Shown here piece by piece: positions 1-13,364 of a stretch of 64,000 nt of DNA. The stretch is from Antilocapra americana. Lineage: Eukaryota > Chordata > Mammalia > Artiodactyla > Antilocapridae. The stretch covers positions 9,644,211-9,708,210 of the forward strand of contig ML664161.1 of assembly GCA_007570785.1 (NCBI GenBank), written 5' to 3'. The notes beneath the pieces were generated by a model, which searched no databases, had not been told where the DNA came from, and saw only the letters and a program-made list of their open reading frames with translations. Positions within the stretch are counted from its first letter, which is position 1. Every line of letters starts with the position of its first letter. The position numbers and the translations under genes are program-made.

Positions 1-960
1 TCATGGAGTATCCCGCTTTGGGTTATGGCAGAGAGTGTTTTGCCTATGTTATCCTCTAGGAGTTTTATAGTTTCTGGTCTTATGCTTAGATCTTTGATCC
101 ATTTTGAGTTTATCTTTGTGTATGGTGTTAGAAAGTGATCTAGTTTCATTCTTTTACAAGTGGCTGTCCAGTTTTCCCAGCACCACTTGTTAAAGAGGTT
201 GTCTTTTCTCCATTGTATATTCTTGCCTCCTTTGTCAAAGATAAGGTGTCCATAGATGCATGGATTTATCTCTGGGCTTTCTATTCTGTTCCATTGATCT
301 ATATTTCTGTCTTTGTGCCAGTACCATACTGTCTTAATGACTGTGGATTTGTAGTATAGCCTAAAGTCAGGTAGGTTGATTCCGCCAGTTCCATTCTTCT
401 TTCTCAAGATTGCTTTGGCTATATGAGGTTTTTTGTATTTCCATACAAATTGAGAAATTATTTGTTCTAATTCTTTGAAGAAGACCTCTGGTAGCTTGAT
501 AGGAATTGCATTGAATCTATAGATTGCTTTAGGTAGTATACTCATTTTCACTATATTGATTCTTCCAATCCATGAGCACGGTACATTTCTCCATCTGTTT
601 GTGTCCTCCTTGATTTCTTTCATCAGTGTTCTATAGTTTTCTATATACAAGTCTTTTGATTCTTTAGGTAGAAATACCCCTAAGTATTTTATTCTTTTTG
701 TTTCGATGGTGAATGGGATTGTTTCCTTAATTTCTCTTTCTGATTTCTCACTGTTAGTGTATAGGAATGCCAGGGATTTCTGTGTGTTGATTTTGTATCC
801 TGAAACTTTGCTATATTCACTGATTAGCTCTAGTAATTTTCTCGTAGAGTCTTTAGGGTTTTCAATATAGAGGATCATGTCATCAGCAAACAGAGAGAGT
901 TTTACTTCTTCTTTTCCAATCTGTATTCCTTTGATTTCTTTATCTGCTCTGATTGCTGTG
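1..960 (-). mobile_element. L1 (ruminant) ORF2 fragment, antisense
   Basis: Read on the minus strand this is the RT/C-terminal half of L1 ORF2. It is the reverse complement of the same region of the L1 at 58.8-63.8 kb. The RT catalytic FADD codons lie at 879-890 (complement). Homology stops abruptly near 960, just upstream of that motif, so the copy is 5'-truncated. Its 3' end runs off the left edge of the window, so no TSD can be tested. It lies inside SPATA16 intron 4. Confidence 0.9.
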
Positions 961-3926
961 AGAGTCTTGCCTCTTTTAACTCCTTAAAGCAGCCATAATC
1001 TTATCCTTCAACCTGTATGTTGACAGTGGTTTTCAAAAACACAGATGTGCCGACTCTCAGAGTGAGATAGGGTATTGGGGTGCCAACTTTTCTCTTGTAG
1101 TGCAGTATTTCAGCCAAAGGATTGCTCAACAAATTCTGATTTCAATGTTGAGAAACTCACTCTCTTGGACGGAGCTTCTTCTATCTTCTAAGAGCTCTAA
1201 TTTTTAATAACAACAGAAACAACGATGATACTGCATTTTTCATTGAGAGTTTATGATGTGCCAAGCACTGTGCTAAGTGCACAATAAAATTGTCTCATTT
1301 ATCCTCATAATAACCTCTGTGACACAAGATACTACTATTATCTCCAATTTACAGATTGAACATAGGGGTTTTGATCCATTTATCATAGTTGTAACATTTA
1401 CAGTCTTTAGATTCTACTTGACAACACTCAGAAAACAGCACAAAACTCTGAGTTCAATGGAAGCTCCTTTGGATTAAACTTGTAAATTTTTAATCCTGTT
1501 GTAGAAAATAGGGAATCAGGTGGATGTCTGATTGAAGGGAACGGGCTAGGGAACAGATTTTTTATTCCTTCACATTTTAAGCATGACTACCCCTGGGCCT
1601 TTCTGCAGTCTCTCTTATGTTGTCTTCACTGCTCCACTCACTTTTTTTTAAAGATGCAGGGTTGGATCTATAGCAAAGAAAATAAATCTTTCTCTGTACT
1701 CTGTACTACATGCTTTATAGACCAATATTTGCAGAAAGTGCACTCAGTCCATGACTTGTGCATTTTAAAATTAGTTTAGAAATGTTTAAAGGTAACACAA
1801 ATGTGTAACATATCATTCAAAACAGAAAAGGGACAGAAATAATTATCATTATAAATATCAGCAAGATGGAGAATTCACAAAGTCAATCAAAGTTGTTTTA
1901 CCCTAATGGATTTTCAGATGTTGTTTTTAACAGCCTAAATTATTTTTTTTCTATATTGATATAAGATTATGTATCCTTACAGTAATTTACTTATAATTTG
2001 GATCATGTCCAAAATTTTTCTTAAGGCAACAGAATTGCTTTTTAAGCTAACTGATGTCATTGCAGCCTTATATTTAGTGTTTTTATTATAAAATTGGACA
2101 TTTATAAACCTGCAATTTTAAATCCTTAAGACATCATAAATGGCTAGAACTTGAAGCTGTAGTATGTTTTAGGTTTACTTTTTCCTTGAATTAACAAACA
2201 CTATACCTTACATACATAAAAATTGGGTGGGCTATAGTCTTATAGTTAAGATATCTAACCTAAGTCATATGAAATGACTAAATATCTCTTTAATAACCTC
2301 AGCTTTAGAAATCACACTTAAGCAACACTTTTACAATGGTTAGGGTTCATGCAGCTTTGTCATATGTAGGGAAGAGGAAAGTCAATTTAGTGGTGGAATG
2401 ATCATGCCTAACTGTATGTTACATATGACTGACTAATGCCAGACCACATTCAAGCTGTTCTCGCAGTGGTGAACTGCCTCCTGTAAAGAGAAAGAAAGCC
2501 CTTCAGGCAGACAGCCAATTTAAGAATAAAAATCAGCCTGTAGTCTTCATTTAATCTATTTGTGGGCATAAATGAGAACTTACTCTAACCAAAAAATCCT
2601 GTGATGTATTTTTAGCATCTTGCCTGGTGAATGAATGGATTTTACACTTCCAACTGAATCAACTGTTAAAATAAGCTCCCAGCACTGCTATCATCTCTTC
2701 AGAATTGCTTGTCTTTAGTCTACCTGTCAATATATTCTCCTCCTTTGCAAGATACATAATAATCTCATTTAAAATCATAGAGTCCCATGACACCAAAAAA
2801 GCTGACACAGTTTCTTTTTGCTTGCTGTTGGACTACTACTCCTAAGTGATTATCTACAGCAACATCACTGTTTTATGTCACCAGATTTCTAATCAAACAC
2901 TTCAGTTTATATTTAGATCACTCTTTTCTTTTGACAGATTATGATTTATATTAGCATATGCATTATTTCCAATTTCCACTATGATCAACTTCATAAGAAA
3001 ACAACCACCACAAAATCAAAACCCCAAATCCTCTGCTGGGTCTCAAGAAACTTACCTACTGCCACCTCTCCCAACCTCTGCTATTTGAATTGTCAGTGAG
3101 AGTAGCTATGAATTAATGCATCTTAAAATTTTATGTCTCGATTTGGCTTAACAGTAACATACTGCTTCACAAAGGAACAACCTTGGAACATCCTGATATT
3201 CATACAGAGCCCAGACCTTAAGTGTTTATACTAATTCAAACATTGGTAGTCTAATGTGTTATACATAGGCATAGCTGACAATTCATTTCTAAAAGATTCT
3301 GTGTTTTAAGGAATTTAGTATTTGAGGTTTTCATTTATATTCACCCATAGAGCAGATTTCCTAAAAATTCAAATATTCAAATTTGCCTCAGAGTTTCAAA
3401 AATAAAACAAAAGCAGATGTAATCATCGATCAGTTAAATCAATGGCAGTTACCAAGGAGAGTCAAAGCCTTATAGAACAAATGAGATGCTTTGAGAATGG
3501 CTTATTGAAACAAGGGGATGCACAGAAGGAAGGGACTTTTTTCCAGAAAAAGTATTGTTGTTTTAGTTGCTAAATTGTGTCCAGAAAAAGATAAGTGGAA
3601 TAGAACAAGATAAAAGGCGAATGCAGAGGAGGAGGATAAGAATGGCTGGTAGCCAAAATGGTTAAATAGGAATGAACTGAAAGACACTATCAGAGGTTAA
3701 GCAAGAGAGAGGCAAAGCTGAGAAGTAGCTGTGAGGGAGAAAATTCATAGTGTATCAATAAACAGACTGATACAACCAATTTGTTTTATTTAGTCCTGAA
3801 AGGCATATGTAATATACAATAACTGTGAAATCTAATGTGTCATTTAGTGCAGTGTTTTAGGAGCAAAGATGAAAAAATTTAGAGCACATATTATGTTATT
3901 TAATCTGTTTCTCACAATTTTACATG
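961..3926. other. Intronic sequence with one MIR
   Basis: AT-rich SPATA16 intron 4 sequence. Apart from the MIR-like piece at 1236-1365 I see no repeat that I can name and no supported exon. The short ORFs here lack splice sites or recognisable domains. Confidence 0.6.
1236..1365 (-). repeat. MIR SINE fragment, antisense
   Basis: The stretch carries the antisense MIR core: a 'gtgccaagcactgtgctaag' block, then a 'tctcattt-atcctcataataacc' type block and 'tttacagat'. These are the conserved landmarks of MIR read from its 3' end. Diverged, as expected for an ancient mammalian SINE. Confidence 0.75.
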
Positions 3927-4495
3927 TGTTGTTAAGTCGCTAAGTCATGTCCAACTCTTTATGACCCCATGGACTGACTGAAGCATGCCAGGCTCCTCTG
4001 TCCTTCACTATCTCCTGGAATTTGCTCAAATTCATTGAGTCAGTGATGCTATCTAATCATCTCATCCTCTATCACCCTCTTCTCCTTTAGCTTTTCAGTC
4101 TTTCCCAGCATTGGGGTCTTTTCCAATGAGTTGGCTCTTCGCATCAAGTGGCCAAAGTATTAGAGTTTCAGCTTTCCCAATGAATATTCAGCACTGGTTT
4201 CCTCCAGGATTAACTGATTTGATCTCCTTGCATTCCAGGGGACTATCAAGAATCTTCTTTAGCACCACAGTTCAAAAGTATCAGTTCTTCAATGCTCAGC
4301 CTTCTTTATGGTTTCTCACATCTGTATCTGACTACTGGAAAAACCATAACTTTGACTGTATGGACCTTTGTTGGCAAAGTAACGTCTCTGCTTTTTAATA
4401 CCCTGTCTAGGTTTGTCATAGTTTTTCTTCCTAGGAGAAAGCGTGTTTTAATTTCATGGCAGCAGTCACTGTCAGCACTGATTTTGGGACCCAAG
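3927..4495 (-). mobile_element. BovB 3' fragment, antisense
   Basis: Begins with the BovB 3' end in antisense ('gttgttaagtcgctaagtc') and runs through the C-terminal ORF2 coding region to a 5' truncation near 'gattttgggaccc'. Frames are interrupted. No clear TSD was found. Confidence 0.88.
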
Positions 4496-4900
4496 AAAGT
4501 AACATGACACTAAATAATATTTCAAAATATAGAGCAGACCAAATTTGTTGCAGATGATAAGTAAACTAAAGCTATTGAATTCTTTAAGATAACATCTTTT
4601 TCTAACAGTGGACTGCTGTTTAACATAGTCTAACAATGGACTAAAATCTTACCCCAACTGGCCTTGCACAAAATTTGGTGTGGGATGGAGTCCTTTTGCT
4701 GGTAGAAGGAAGCTCAGCCTTTATTGCTGAGAAATTAAACTCTAGTATCCATTTAGAGCTGGAGAGAGGACTTGATCTGGGCTTTATCTGATGGTATGGC
4801 CCACAGTCTTCTGTGGGCTCCTGATCAATTCATCAGATGATGAGATTGTCAAATGACTAATTTGTTAAGTTTATAAATATGCTTATTTATTAAGATGGCT

Positions 4901-4980
4901 TATTTATTTTATTTTTTGATAACAAAGCCTTTTTTAGGCTTGTTTATTTTATTTTTTGATAAAAAAGCCTTTTTTAAGCT
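4901..4980. repeat. Imperfect 40-bp tandem duplication
   Basis: Units 4901-4940 and 4941-4980 match at 37 of 40 positions. Each consists of a T-rich run followed by an 'aaagcctttttta' block that is partly self-complementary. No coding content. Confidence 0.85.
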
Positions 4981-4997
4981 CTGTATCCTGGTTCATA

Positions 4998-5360
4998 TTT
5001 TTTAAAAATTTTATTGGGGTATAACTGATTTATGATGTTGTGTTAGTTTCAGGTATACAGCGGAGTCAATCTGTTATACAGATGCCCACACATTTTTAGA
5101 TTCTTTTCCGATATAGGCCATTACAGGGTATTGAGTAGAGTCCTCTGTGCTGTACAGGAGGTCCTTATTAGGTGTCTGCTTTATTTATAGTAGTGTGTAT
5201 ATGTCAATCCCTAGCTTCCAGTTTATTCCCCACCCTCTTACCCTGCAGTAATCATAAATTTATTTTCTACTTCTTTAATTCTGTTTTGTTTTGGTAGTTA
5301 AGTTCATTTATAGACTTTTTTTTTTAAAGATTCCACGTATAAATGATACCATTTGATATC
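4998..5360 (-). mobile_element. Old L1 3' UTR fragment, antisense
   Basis: Starts with the typical antisense L1 3'-end phrase ('attttattggggtataactg', 'atgttgtgttagtttcaggt') and continues through the 3' UTR region. Noncoding, diverged. Confidence 0.8.
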
Positions 5361-7263
5361 CTAAGACAGTTTAACTTTTTAGAAAACTTATGATAATCCT
5401 GTAGGAGCCAGGTATCCAGAGCTCTGGGGCCTGTGATTTCTCCCTTCTTCAGTCTCCCCACTGTGGAATACACAGCCCAGATTGTGCTGTGTTGCCCATT
5501 GTCCATTTTCTCTGTTTTGGCTTTTTCTAGTTTCAGGAGGTAAAGTAAAAAGCTGTTAAAATCACCTCATTAAATACCAGTTGTTGTAAATGCTATAAAT
5601 ACTTAAAACTATATTTTATCACACAGGGAAATTTGGTCACCCTTCAGAAACTAGGGAATGAATCCTAAAAATGATAAAATGTTTAAAAAAATGACTTTCA
5701 AAGTAGAAAGAAATTAGTTTAAATTGTTAAACTTCCAAATTAAAATTCTGATTATGTTACTTAGAATAAATAGTCATAGAGTGTTTAAGAATAGTAGAGT
5801 AGTAATCGCACGTACAAGAGCGTATTTTTAAGAACCAATCATTCTATAACCTTAGCTTTTGAAGGATTGAAAATTTTAAAAAATTAAAAAGGTTTGCTAA
5901 ATGTATTCATGAGGAATATATATATAAGAAAATGTATTCATATTAATATTAGTCAATAAGATTATTTCTTACAGTAAGGTTTTAGTAAACTTTAAATTTT
6001 GTGAATTCTGCAAATTGGTCACTTGGCCAATTGATTCTTCAGTGATTTTTCATGATGGGATTACTTAAACTTTCTTAAGATGACACTGTGTTTGAAAAAC
6101 TAGTAATAATTGCCAAAATTCGAAAGTCAAGAAATTTCTTGGAAAGCTCTGAAATATTTAATATTTCATGGGGACTCAAAAATCTACAACATTTGATTGT
6201 TGTAGCCTGTACTTCTATACAGCAACATTAACTGGACTTGAATAAGGCTACTCCTTTTAGAAGGGCCGGTGGAAGGGTGACCGTGTGGCCAGTATACTCA
6301 TAAACTGGAGTCCTGGTTTATGCCTGTTTCCCTGTTAAAATTCTTAAAAGTGCCCACTTTCACTATCTCAAGGTTCAATCTGAAAGATGAATTGTATGGT
6401 ACCTCTAGTTAGTGAGCTCCAGTTTTCTGTATTTTATACAACATCCTCTTATCTTATAATTGGTCCCCTTCACACATAATCTGCATGGGCTTTGTAAGCA
6501 TTTGAATGTGTTATTCCTGCTCTAGTCTCCCCTGATCTAATCCACGGATGACGAAACACAGCTAATTCTTCCTTAGTGATGGATGAAGAGGTTTTGTTGT
6601 GTTTTTCTCCCTTACTGTTACCTTCTGTTTGCTGCCCCTTACACAACATGCCCCTTCAACATTCTGTGCAATGTCATCTGCTCTTTGCCCCATGAATCTT
6701 TATTATAGGAGGCATGATTCTATCATATGACTTTACTACTAAGTACACACTCTTGTATTTCTTTTTCAACCAGGGTTGTCCCAACCATTTCATGTAATAT
6801 TGCCTTACTGATGAAGCTAAGTGGTTATTAACCACAAACTCAAAAACTAGCTAATTTAATTTGTAAACCCCAAATCTGGTTTGCGCCAAGCACTATGCTA
6901 CTTGATGAATATACAGAAATGTACTAATCAGTATTATCAAAAGTCATTAGTTCTCTTCATAAAAGAGTCAGTCTTGACTTTTGTTTGCTTTTTTACATCT
7001 CCATATGTAGCTTCTTGTCTTATCTTTCTTATGAAGGTAAGTCAAATTGTATGTGTGTATTGGAGGAGGGACAGATTTCAGCAAGGATATTCTGCTTCAA
7101 CACACACTTTATAGGCACAGAAACAGAAATGTTAAAGTGCTAAGCTGCTGACTATTTCAAATAGGCCTCACAGATTGACTGTTTCTTGGGTAATTACAAG
7201 AATCTCAATTTAGATTTATGGTATAAGAATGTGATTTCATCAGTTTAACTGGTATCAGGTATC
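5361..7263. other. Intronic sequence, nothing recognised
   Basis: SPATA16 intron 4. AT-rich, no supported gene, RNA or repeat that I can name. Confidence 0.55.
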
Positions 7264-7490
7264 TTCTTTGGTCACCTGATGTGAACAGCCAGTTCATTGG
7301 AAAAGATCCTGATGCTGGGAAAGACTGAGGGCAGGAGGAGAAGGGGGTGACAAAGGATGAGATGGTTGGATGGCATTATCGACTCAATGCATCTGATCTA
7401 AATCTGGGAGTTAGTGAAGGACAGGGAAGCCTGGAGTCTTGCAGTCCATAGGGTCCCAAAGAGTCAGACACAACTGAGCAAGTGAAGAAC
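7264..7490 (+). mobile_element. BovB 3' end fragment
   Basis: Sense-orientation BovB C-terminal and 3' UTR sequence, from 'ctttggtcacctgatg' through 'aagagtcagacacaactgag'. 5'-truncated, about 227 bp. It lies 315 bp from the antisense copy at 7806 and so forms an inverted pair with it. Confidence 0.87.
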
Positions 7491-7793
7491 AACAAAAAGG
7501 TTTCTTTTTGAGGGTGACTAGCATTCCTGCAGAACTTAAATAAAAAATAAATATCCTTATTTTTATTCTGCTTTCTACCATTTATATATGTTAGCTCTTT
7601 CTTCTAATAGGATGTTTCTGAAAAGATATTGACCAATAAAATAAAAGGACCTTCCCATTGTCATAAACCTGACTGATAACCTCTATACAGTTACATTTCC
7701 TATAGGCTCTCTGATTGAGAATCTGAGATTTTGTGAAACTGTCTTAGAAATCTTTTCTGGGCTATTCATTAGGAATTCCTTCCTGTATAGAGC

Positions 7794-9905
7794 TGGTTAG
7801 GCTTAAGCTCAGTTCAGTTCAGTTCAGTTCAGTCACTCAGTCATATCCAATTCTTTGTGACTCCATGATCTGAAGTATGCCAGCCTTCCCTGTCTATCAC
7901 CAACTCCTGGCGATTACTCAAACTCATGTCCATTGATTGAGTCAGCGATGCCATCTAACCATCTCATCCTCTGTCGTCCTATTATGCTCCAACCTTCAAT
8001 CATTCCCAGCATCAGGGTCTTTTCCAATGAGTCAGTTCTTTGCATCAGGTGGCCAAGTATTGGAGTTTCAGCTTCAGCATCAGCCCTTCCAATGAATATT
8101 CAGGTCTGATTTCCTATAGGATGGAATGGTTGGATCTCCTTGCTGTCCAAGGGACTCTCAATAGTCTTCTCCAGCACCACAGTTCAAAAGCATCAATTCT
8201 TCAGCACTCAGCTTTCTTTATAGTCCAACTCTCACATCCATACTTGACTATTGGAAAAACCACAGCTTTGACTAGACTTACCTTTGTTGATAAAGTAATG
8301 TCTCTGCTTTTTAATATGCTGTCTAGGTTGGTCGTAAGTTTTCTTCCAAGGAGCAAGTGTCTTTTAATTTCATGGCTGCAGTCACCGTCTGCAGTGATTT
8401 TGGAGCCCCCCAAAATAAAGTCTGTCACTGTCTCCATTGTTTCCCCATCTATTTGCCATGAATTGATAGAACAGATGCTATGATCTTAGTTTTCTGAATG
8501 TTGAGTTTTAAGTTAATTTTTTCACTCTCCTCTTTCACTTTCATCAAGAGGCTCTTTAGTTCTTCTTCACTTTCTGCCATAAGTGTGGTGTCATCTGCAT
8601 ATCTGAGGTTATTGGTATTTCTCCTGGCAATTTTGATTCCAGCTTGTGCTTCATCTAGTCCAGCATTTCTCATGATGTACTCTGCATATAAGTTAAATAG
8701 GCAGGGTGACAGTATACAGTCTTGACGTACTCCTTTCCTGATTTGGAACCAGTCTGTTGTTCCATGTCCAGTTCTAACTGTTGCTTCCTGACCTGCATAC
8801 AGGTTTCTCAAGAGACAGGGCAGATGGTCTGGTATCCCCATCTCTTTCAGAATTTTACACAGTTTGTTGTGATCCACATAGTCAAAGGCTTTGGCATATT
8901 CAATAAAGCAGAAGTAGATGTTTTTCTGGAACTCTCTTGCTTTTTCAATGATTCAACAGATGTTGTCAATTTGATCTCTGGTTCCTCTGCCTTTTCTAAA
9001 TCCAGCTTGAACATCTGGAAGTTCACGGTTCACATACTGTTGAATCCTTGCTTGGAAGAATTTGTGCATTACTTTGCTATCATGTGAGATGAGTGCAATT
9101 GTGCGGTAGTTTGAACATTCTTTGGCATTGACTTTCTTTGGGATTGGAATGAAAACTGATCTTTTCCAGTCCTGTGGCCACTTCTGAGTTTTCCAAATTT
9201 GCTGGCATATTGAGTGAAACACTTTCACAGCATCATCTTTTAGGATTTGAGATAGCTCAACTCGAATTCCACAGTCTCCACTAGTTTTGTTCATAGTGAT
9301 GCTTCCTAAGGCCCACTTGCCTTCACATTCCAGGATATCTGGCTCTAGGTGAATGATCACACCATCGTGGTTATCTGGGTCATGAAGATCTTTTTTGTAC
9401 AGTTCTTCTGTGTATTCTTGCCACCTCTTCTGAATATCTTCTGCTTCTGTTAGATCCATACCATTTATGTCCTTTATTGTGCCCATCTTTGCATGAAATG
9501 TTCCTTTGGTATCTCTAATTTTCTTGAAGAGATCTCTAGTCTTTCCCATTCTATTGTTTGCCTCTATTTCTTTGCACTGATCTCCAAGGAAGGCTTTCTT
9601 ATCTCTCCTTGCTATTCTTTGGAACTCTGCATTCAAATGGGTATTTTTTTCTTTTCTCCTTTGTGTTTTGCTTCTTTTCTTTTTATAGCTATTTGTAAGC
9701 CCTCCTCAGACAACCATTTTGCCTTTTTGCATTTCTTTTTCTTGGGGATGATCTTGATCACTGCCTCCTATACAACGTCATGAACCTCCGTCCATTGTCC
9801 TTCAGGCACTCTGTCTATAAGATCTAATCCCTTGAATCTACTTGTCAGTTCCACAGTATAATCATAAGGGATTTGATTTAGGTCATACCTGAATGGTTAG
9901 GCTTA
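7794..9905 (-). mobile_element. BovB, 2.1 kb, antisense, with 12-bp TSD
   Basis: Body 7806-9893, flanked by identical TGGTTAGGCTTA at 7794-7805 and 9894-9905. The 3' end carries the (AGTTC)n-like terminal repeat at 7811-7832. On the minus strand it encodes BovB ORF2 from the linker after the endonuclease, through RT, to the C-terminus, in pieces: 8953-9636 (227 aa), 8449-8877 (142 aa) and 8201-8437 (78 aa). Frameshifts and stops separate these pieces. The RT motif YADD is still present (8590-8601, complement). The endonuclease domain is absent because of 5' truncation. The copy cannot make a full protein. Confidence 0.95.
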
Positions 9906-12431
9906 GAAAATTTTAAATTGTCCATTTCCTAGTGACTAGTTATAAATACACTATCTTGGACCAGATGGAAGATGACCTACTTGACTGGGAATCATGGTTT
10001 TAAGACTTACTAAGTTACATGGTAATGGCATTCCTTTGTATTTGCTTGGTGCATCAACCTCAGCAGCATGCCTCCTTTGCTCCTCAGAGAAAATACCTTG
10101 ATGTGTAGACTTTTTCAATGGGTTTTCGTATAATGTGTTTTTAAGAGGCCTGAACCAAAACTTCCTAAGTATCCAAGCAATTAATTGATAAGTATGAATG
10201 CTTAATATATTGATTTGTATTTATTGCTTTATACTAGAAATCAAATAGTTAAGAGACATTAAGATATTCATGTTTTTGGGTCTTATTGTTCTTTCCCTAG
10301 AGGGGAAAAGAGGATGACCAATATTCTATATTGAGGACTATAATTGCCGAGGAAACCAAGATGAAAAATACTTGAATCTGAAAGTAATTGTATCTGCTTC
10401 TCTGCTGGAAAGTCTGTACCAGTATACCATTAGGAAACAGTCATTAGGAAACTTCTCAAGGAGTATTGTCAAGTTAGAAATCAAATGTTATGAAACAGAT
10501 GCACTTATTACACTGCAGGGATATACATGTCAAGGGAAATGGATGTTTCATGCCAATACTGCATGTAGGTACTGATAAATTCCTAATTTTCAAGTTCTTA
10601 TTGTTTATTCATTTGTTTTAGGAATCGTAAACAATTTTTATCACCAGTGTAACTTGAATGGTTAGGTTTGATACAAATAAGTTATAGTCAATGATCTACC
10701 GGTTTCTGGCTCTCCCCCAAACTCCCAAATCATGGATTTGAAGCATTTGCCAATTTACATAGTATACATTTCTCCAGAAACACTAATTTCTTTTACAGTA
10801 AACAACTGGCTCTTCTAATGTTCCTGAATATTTAACAATGGGCTCTCTAGAGTCTGTACAAGTTAACCTAAGTGTATTACTCACAGTTTAACTAGTTGCA
10901 GTCTAGTTCTGAAGTTGTATCTAGCTTTCTCCTGTTATTTTTTGATTATATTCAGGAAACACATTAATGAACTACCTCTTAAAGAAAATTATTAACAGAT
11001 AACTGTACTGTATCTATTTATGCTAAACTGATTACCTTTGTTTGCAGTTACAATGTGTTAGATGGAAGGAAGCTTACTATCGTCTCTTAAATACCCTTTC
11101 ATTCACATAGTATATGTGGGCAGAAAATAAGCCACAGGAATAATTCAGTAAACAGAATAAAAAGTAGGAAGAAGTTGTATGTGGGTAATATAAGACAAAA
11201 CACTTAGGAAATGAGTATAAGGAAAAATAGAATGTATAAATGAGATTGATGGAGACATATTTTGAATTTTAAAAGAGGACATTACTACACAGATAAATAG
11301 ATAATGTGGCTTATCTATCGTGGTTGACTGTGAATAGAGTATTGTGATTAATTCAGTCTTCCATGTCCATCATTTAATTGAGTTCAAGTAATACCTAGGA
11401 CTGTCTTATAAAATAAAATGCATGTCAAACTCATAGTATCAATTTTATGAAATAATTTTATTATTATTTTTACTATTTATTTATTATTTAAATTTCTTAA
11501 ACTTTTCATTTTCTAAGAAAGTATTATTTATAAATCTCTATAATTAATTATAATTGTTAATTAATATCTCTATACTTATTTATAGAGATAGTAGCCACCA
11601 GCAACCTAGGCTCCCCATTCCTATTACTATGGATTTCTCCCTAGGAATTATGTTTGGAGTGTATGTAGAAACCACTCACACTTTTTTGATAAAATCCTTG
11701 GATGGTAAATTGGCTGGGTAAGAAACAATAAATGCCTATACATTAGGAGATGAAGAAAATTCTTTGAGAGAATTTATCAAAGGGAAGGGGAGTCTAATAT
11801 GATGATCTTGACTCAGGAATAAAAAGCCTTCATTGCCACGGGTGCTAAGGAATTCTGAGTGTAGCATGGATGCTGTTACACAAGTCTTGTAATTCTTTGC
11901 CATAAGTCTAGGGGATGAGAATATGAGGAGCTGCTTCACTAGGTTTTTATGAAACATATTGCAGGTCCAAGAGACAATACTTTAGGATACCTCTTAAAAC
12001 ACTTGGTGCTATAACTTAGACCATCTTTTCTAGAAATGGGCTGCTGAGATTCTTTTCATGTGGTTGGGTTTTATTTCCAGAACTCAAGAAAGAGATAGTC
12101 ACAAAATTGTGTCATTACAACTAGAATCAGGAATGTACTTGAGAGCAAGAGGTCAAGTTCATTTCTAATCTTGCCTGGAAGTTTTCCCATCATTATCAGT
12201 GACCTCATGGCTGGAAAGTTTGAATTTTACCAAGAGCTATGAACACAGAGTGGCTTTAGTTTTAAAAAAAAGATAGTCAATAATTGTTGTTTTGACATTT
12301 ATAAGACAATAATTCTGGTAAAATCATATTCCATGAGAGAAATGGAAAGTTCTGTTATGATATTACCAGAAGCTGAGAATGAAATTAATTTAACTTAAAA
12401 TAAATCTTCACAAAAGTTATAATAAACATAC
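9906..12431. other. Intron 4, proximal part
   Basis: SPATA16 intron 4 between the BovB insertion and exon 4. AT-rich. I see no named repeat and no exon. An AT-palindromic stretch (about 11450-11590, 'attaattataattgttaattaat') is low-complexity. Confidence 0.6.
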
Positions 12432-12521
12432 CGGGCAGCTTCTGAATATCTCTCCAGACATCTAAACACTGTTGCCTGACGAAGATGATTTCGGAAATAG
12501 GCAGGGTTTAAAACAATGCTC
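12432..12521 (-). CDS. SPATA16: SPATA16 exon 4 (90 bp)
   Basis: Minus-strand exon with polypyrimidine tract and acceptor 'ttatcttttcag' upstream and donor 'gtatgt' after it. It starts with the third base of a codon, encodes 29 whole codons, and ends after the first two bases (CG) of an Arg codon. The frame continues exactly from the exon at 53 kb. The peptide (SIVLNPAYFRNHLRQ and on, ending in ERYSEAA) is a typical TPR helix pair with the LNPxYFR and YSEAA signatures. SPATA16 is a testis TPR protein linked to the Golgi and acrosome formation. From memory, the human globozoospermia allele c.848G>A (p.R283Q) hits the last base of exon 4. With exon lengths of 146 and 90 bp and 204 codons before them, the split Arg here is residue 283. 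The exon is a multiple of three, so skipping it keeps frame. Identity is by recognition, not by search. Confidence 0.93.
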
Positions 12522-13364
12522 CTGAAAAGATAAAAGAAATGAAAATGTTATTAAGCTCTTAAAAGTCAATTTCCAGAAGTGTATAGGAATGAAATAACAA
12601 TCATCCAATTTTACATACATCTATTTTAAAAGATACTAGGAAATGGATCATTTTTTCTTCCTGTAATTGTCAGTTAAGGCAAATAAACAAGCACTATTGA
12701 AAATTAAGTTTGCATGATAAAAGCAACTTTATTTATAACACTAGCTAACTTCTATAGCTGTAACAATGACAAAGATTTTGAATCCAACTTTTATTACATA
12801 TAAGACATGGTGTTATTTTATTTGTCATATGTTAATAAATTAGGCAAAAGTCTAAGATTGTGGTATATGTACCCATGATGAAGAAGGAGATTGTTAGCTG
12901 CTGGATTTCAGTTAAAAGAGAGGAACTGGAATTTAGGGGACTTGTTTGTTTACAGTCCATGTTGGTCCTGTGCCTTCTCCCAGCTGGACAGTTGTAGTGA
13001 AATGGAAGGAACTCTGTACCATCGGCTAAGGATTCTGGTCCTCACCTTGCCACTTCTGGTAGTGCCCTTGTTTACTTTGGGTTTACATTTTCTTTTGCTG
13101 AAATTTCAAGGCTTGATTTTGGATAAGATTATCTGTCCTTGCTTGGTGATTCTTCCATTATCTCACAGAGATCTGGAGTCACAATCCAAGCTCAGATGAG
13201 AAGATGATCACTCCACAGCTGCCTTCTTTCCCTAGAGATAAACTGGTAGCTCTTCTTTTCCCTTGCTTCACTGAGAGCTGGGCACTGCTCAAGGCTTTTG
13301 ATATAATCAGGTGAGCTAGACAGATGTAGAGCACAACTCATCACCAAATGAGGAGAGAGCCATT
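12522..13364. other. Start of the 40.6-kb intron 3 (3' side)
   Basis: Unique-looking intronic sequence immediately upstream (in transcription) of exon 4. No gene or named repeat recognised. Confidence 0.55.
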
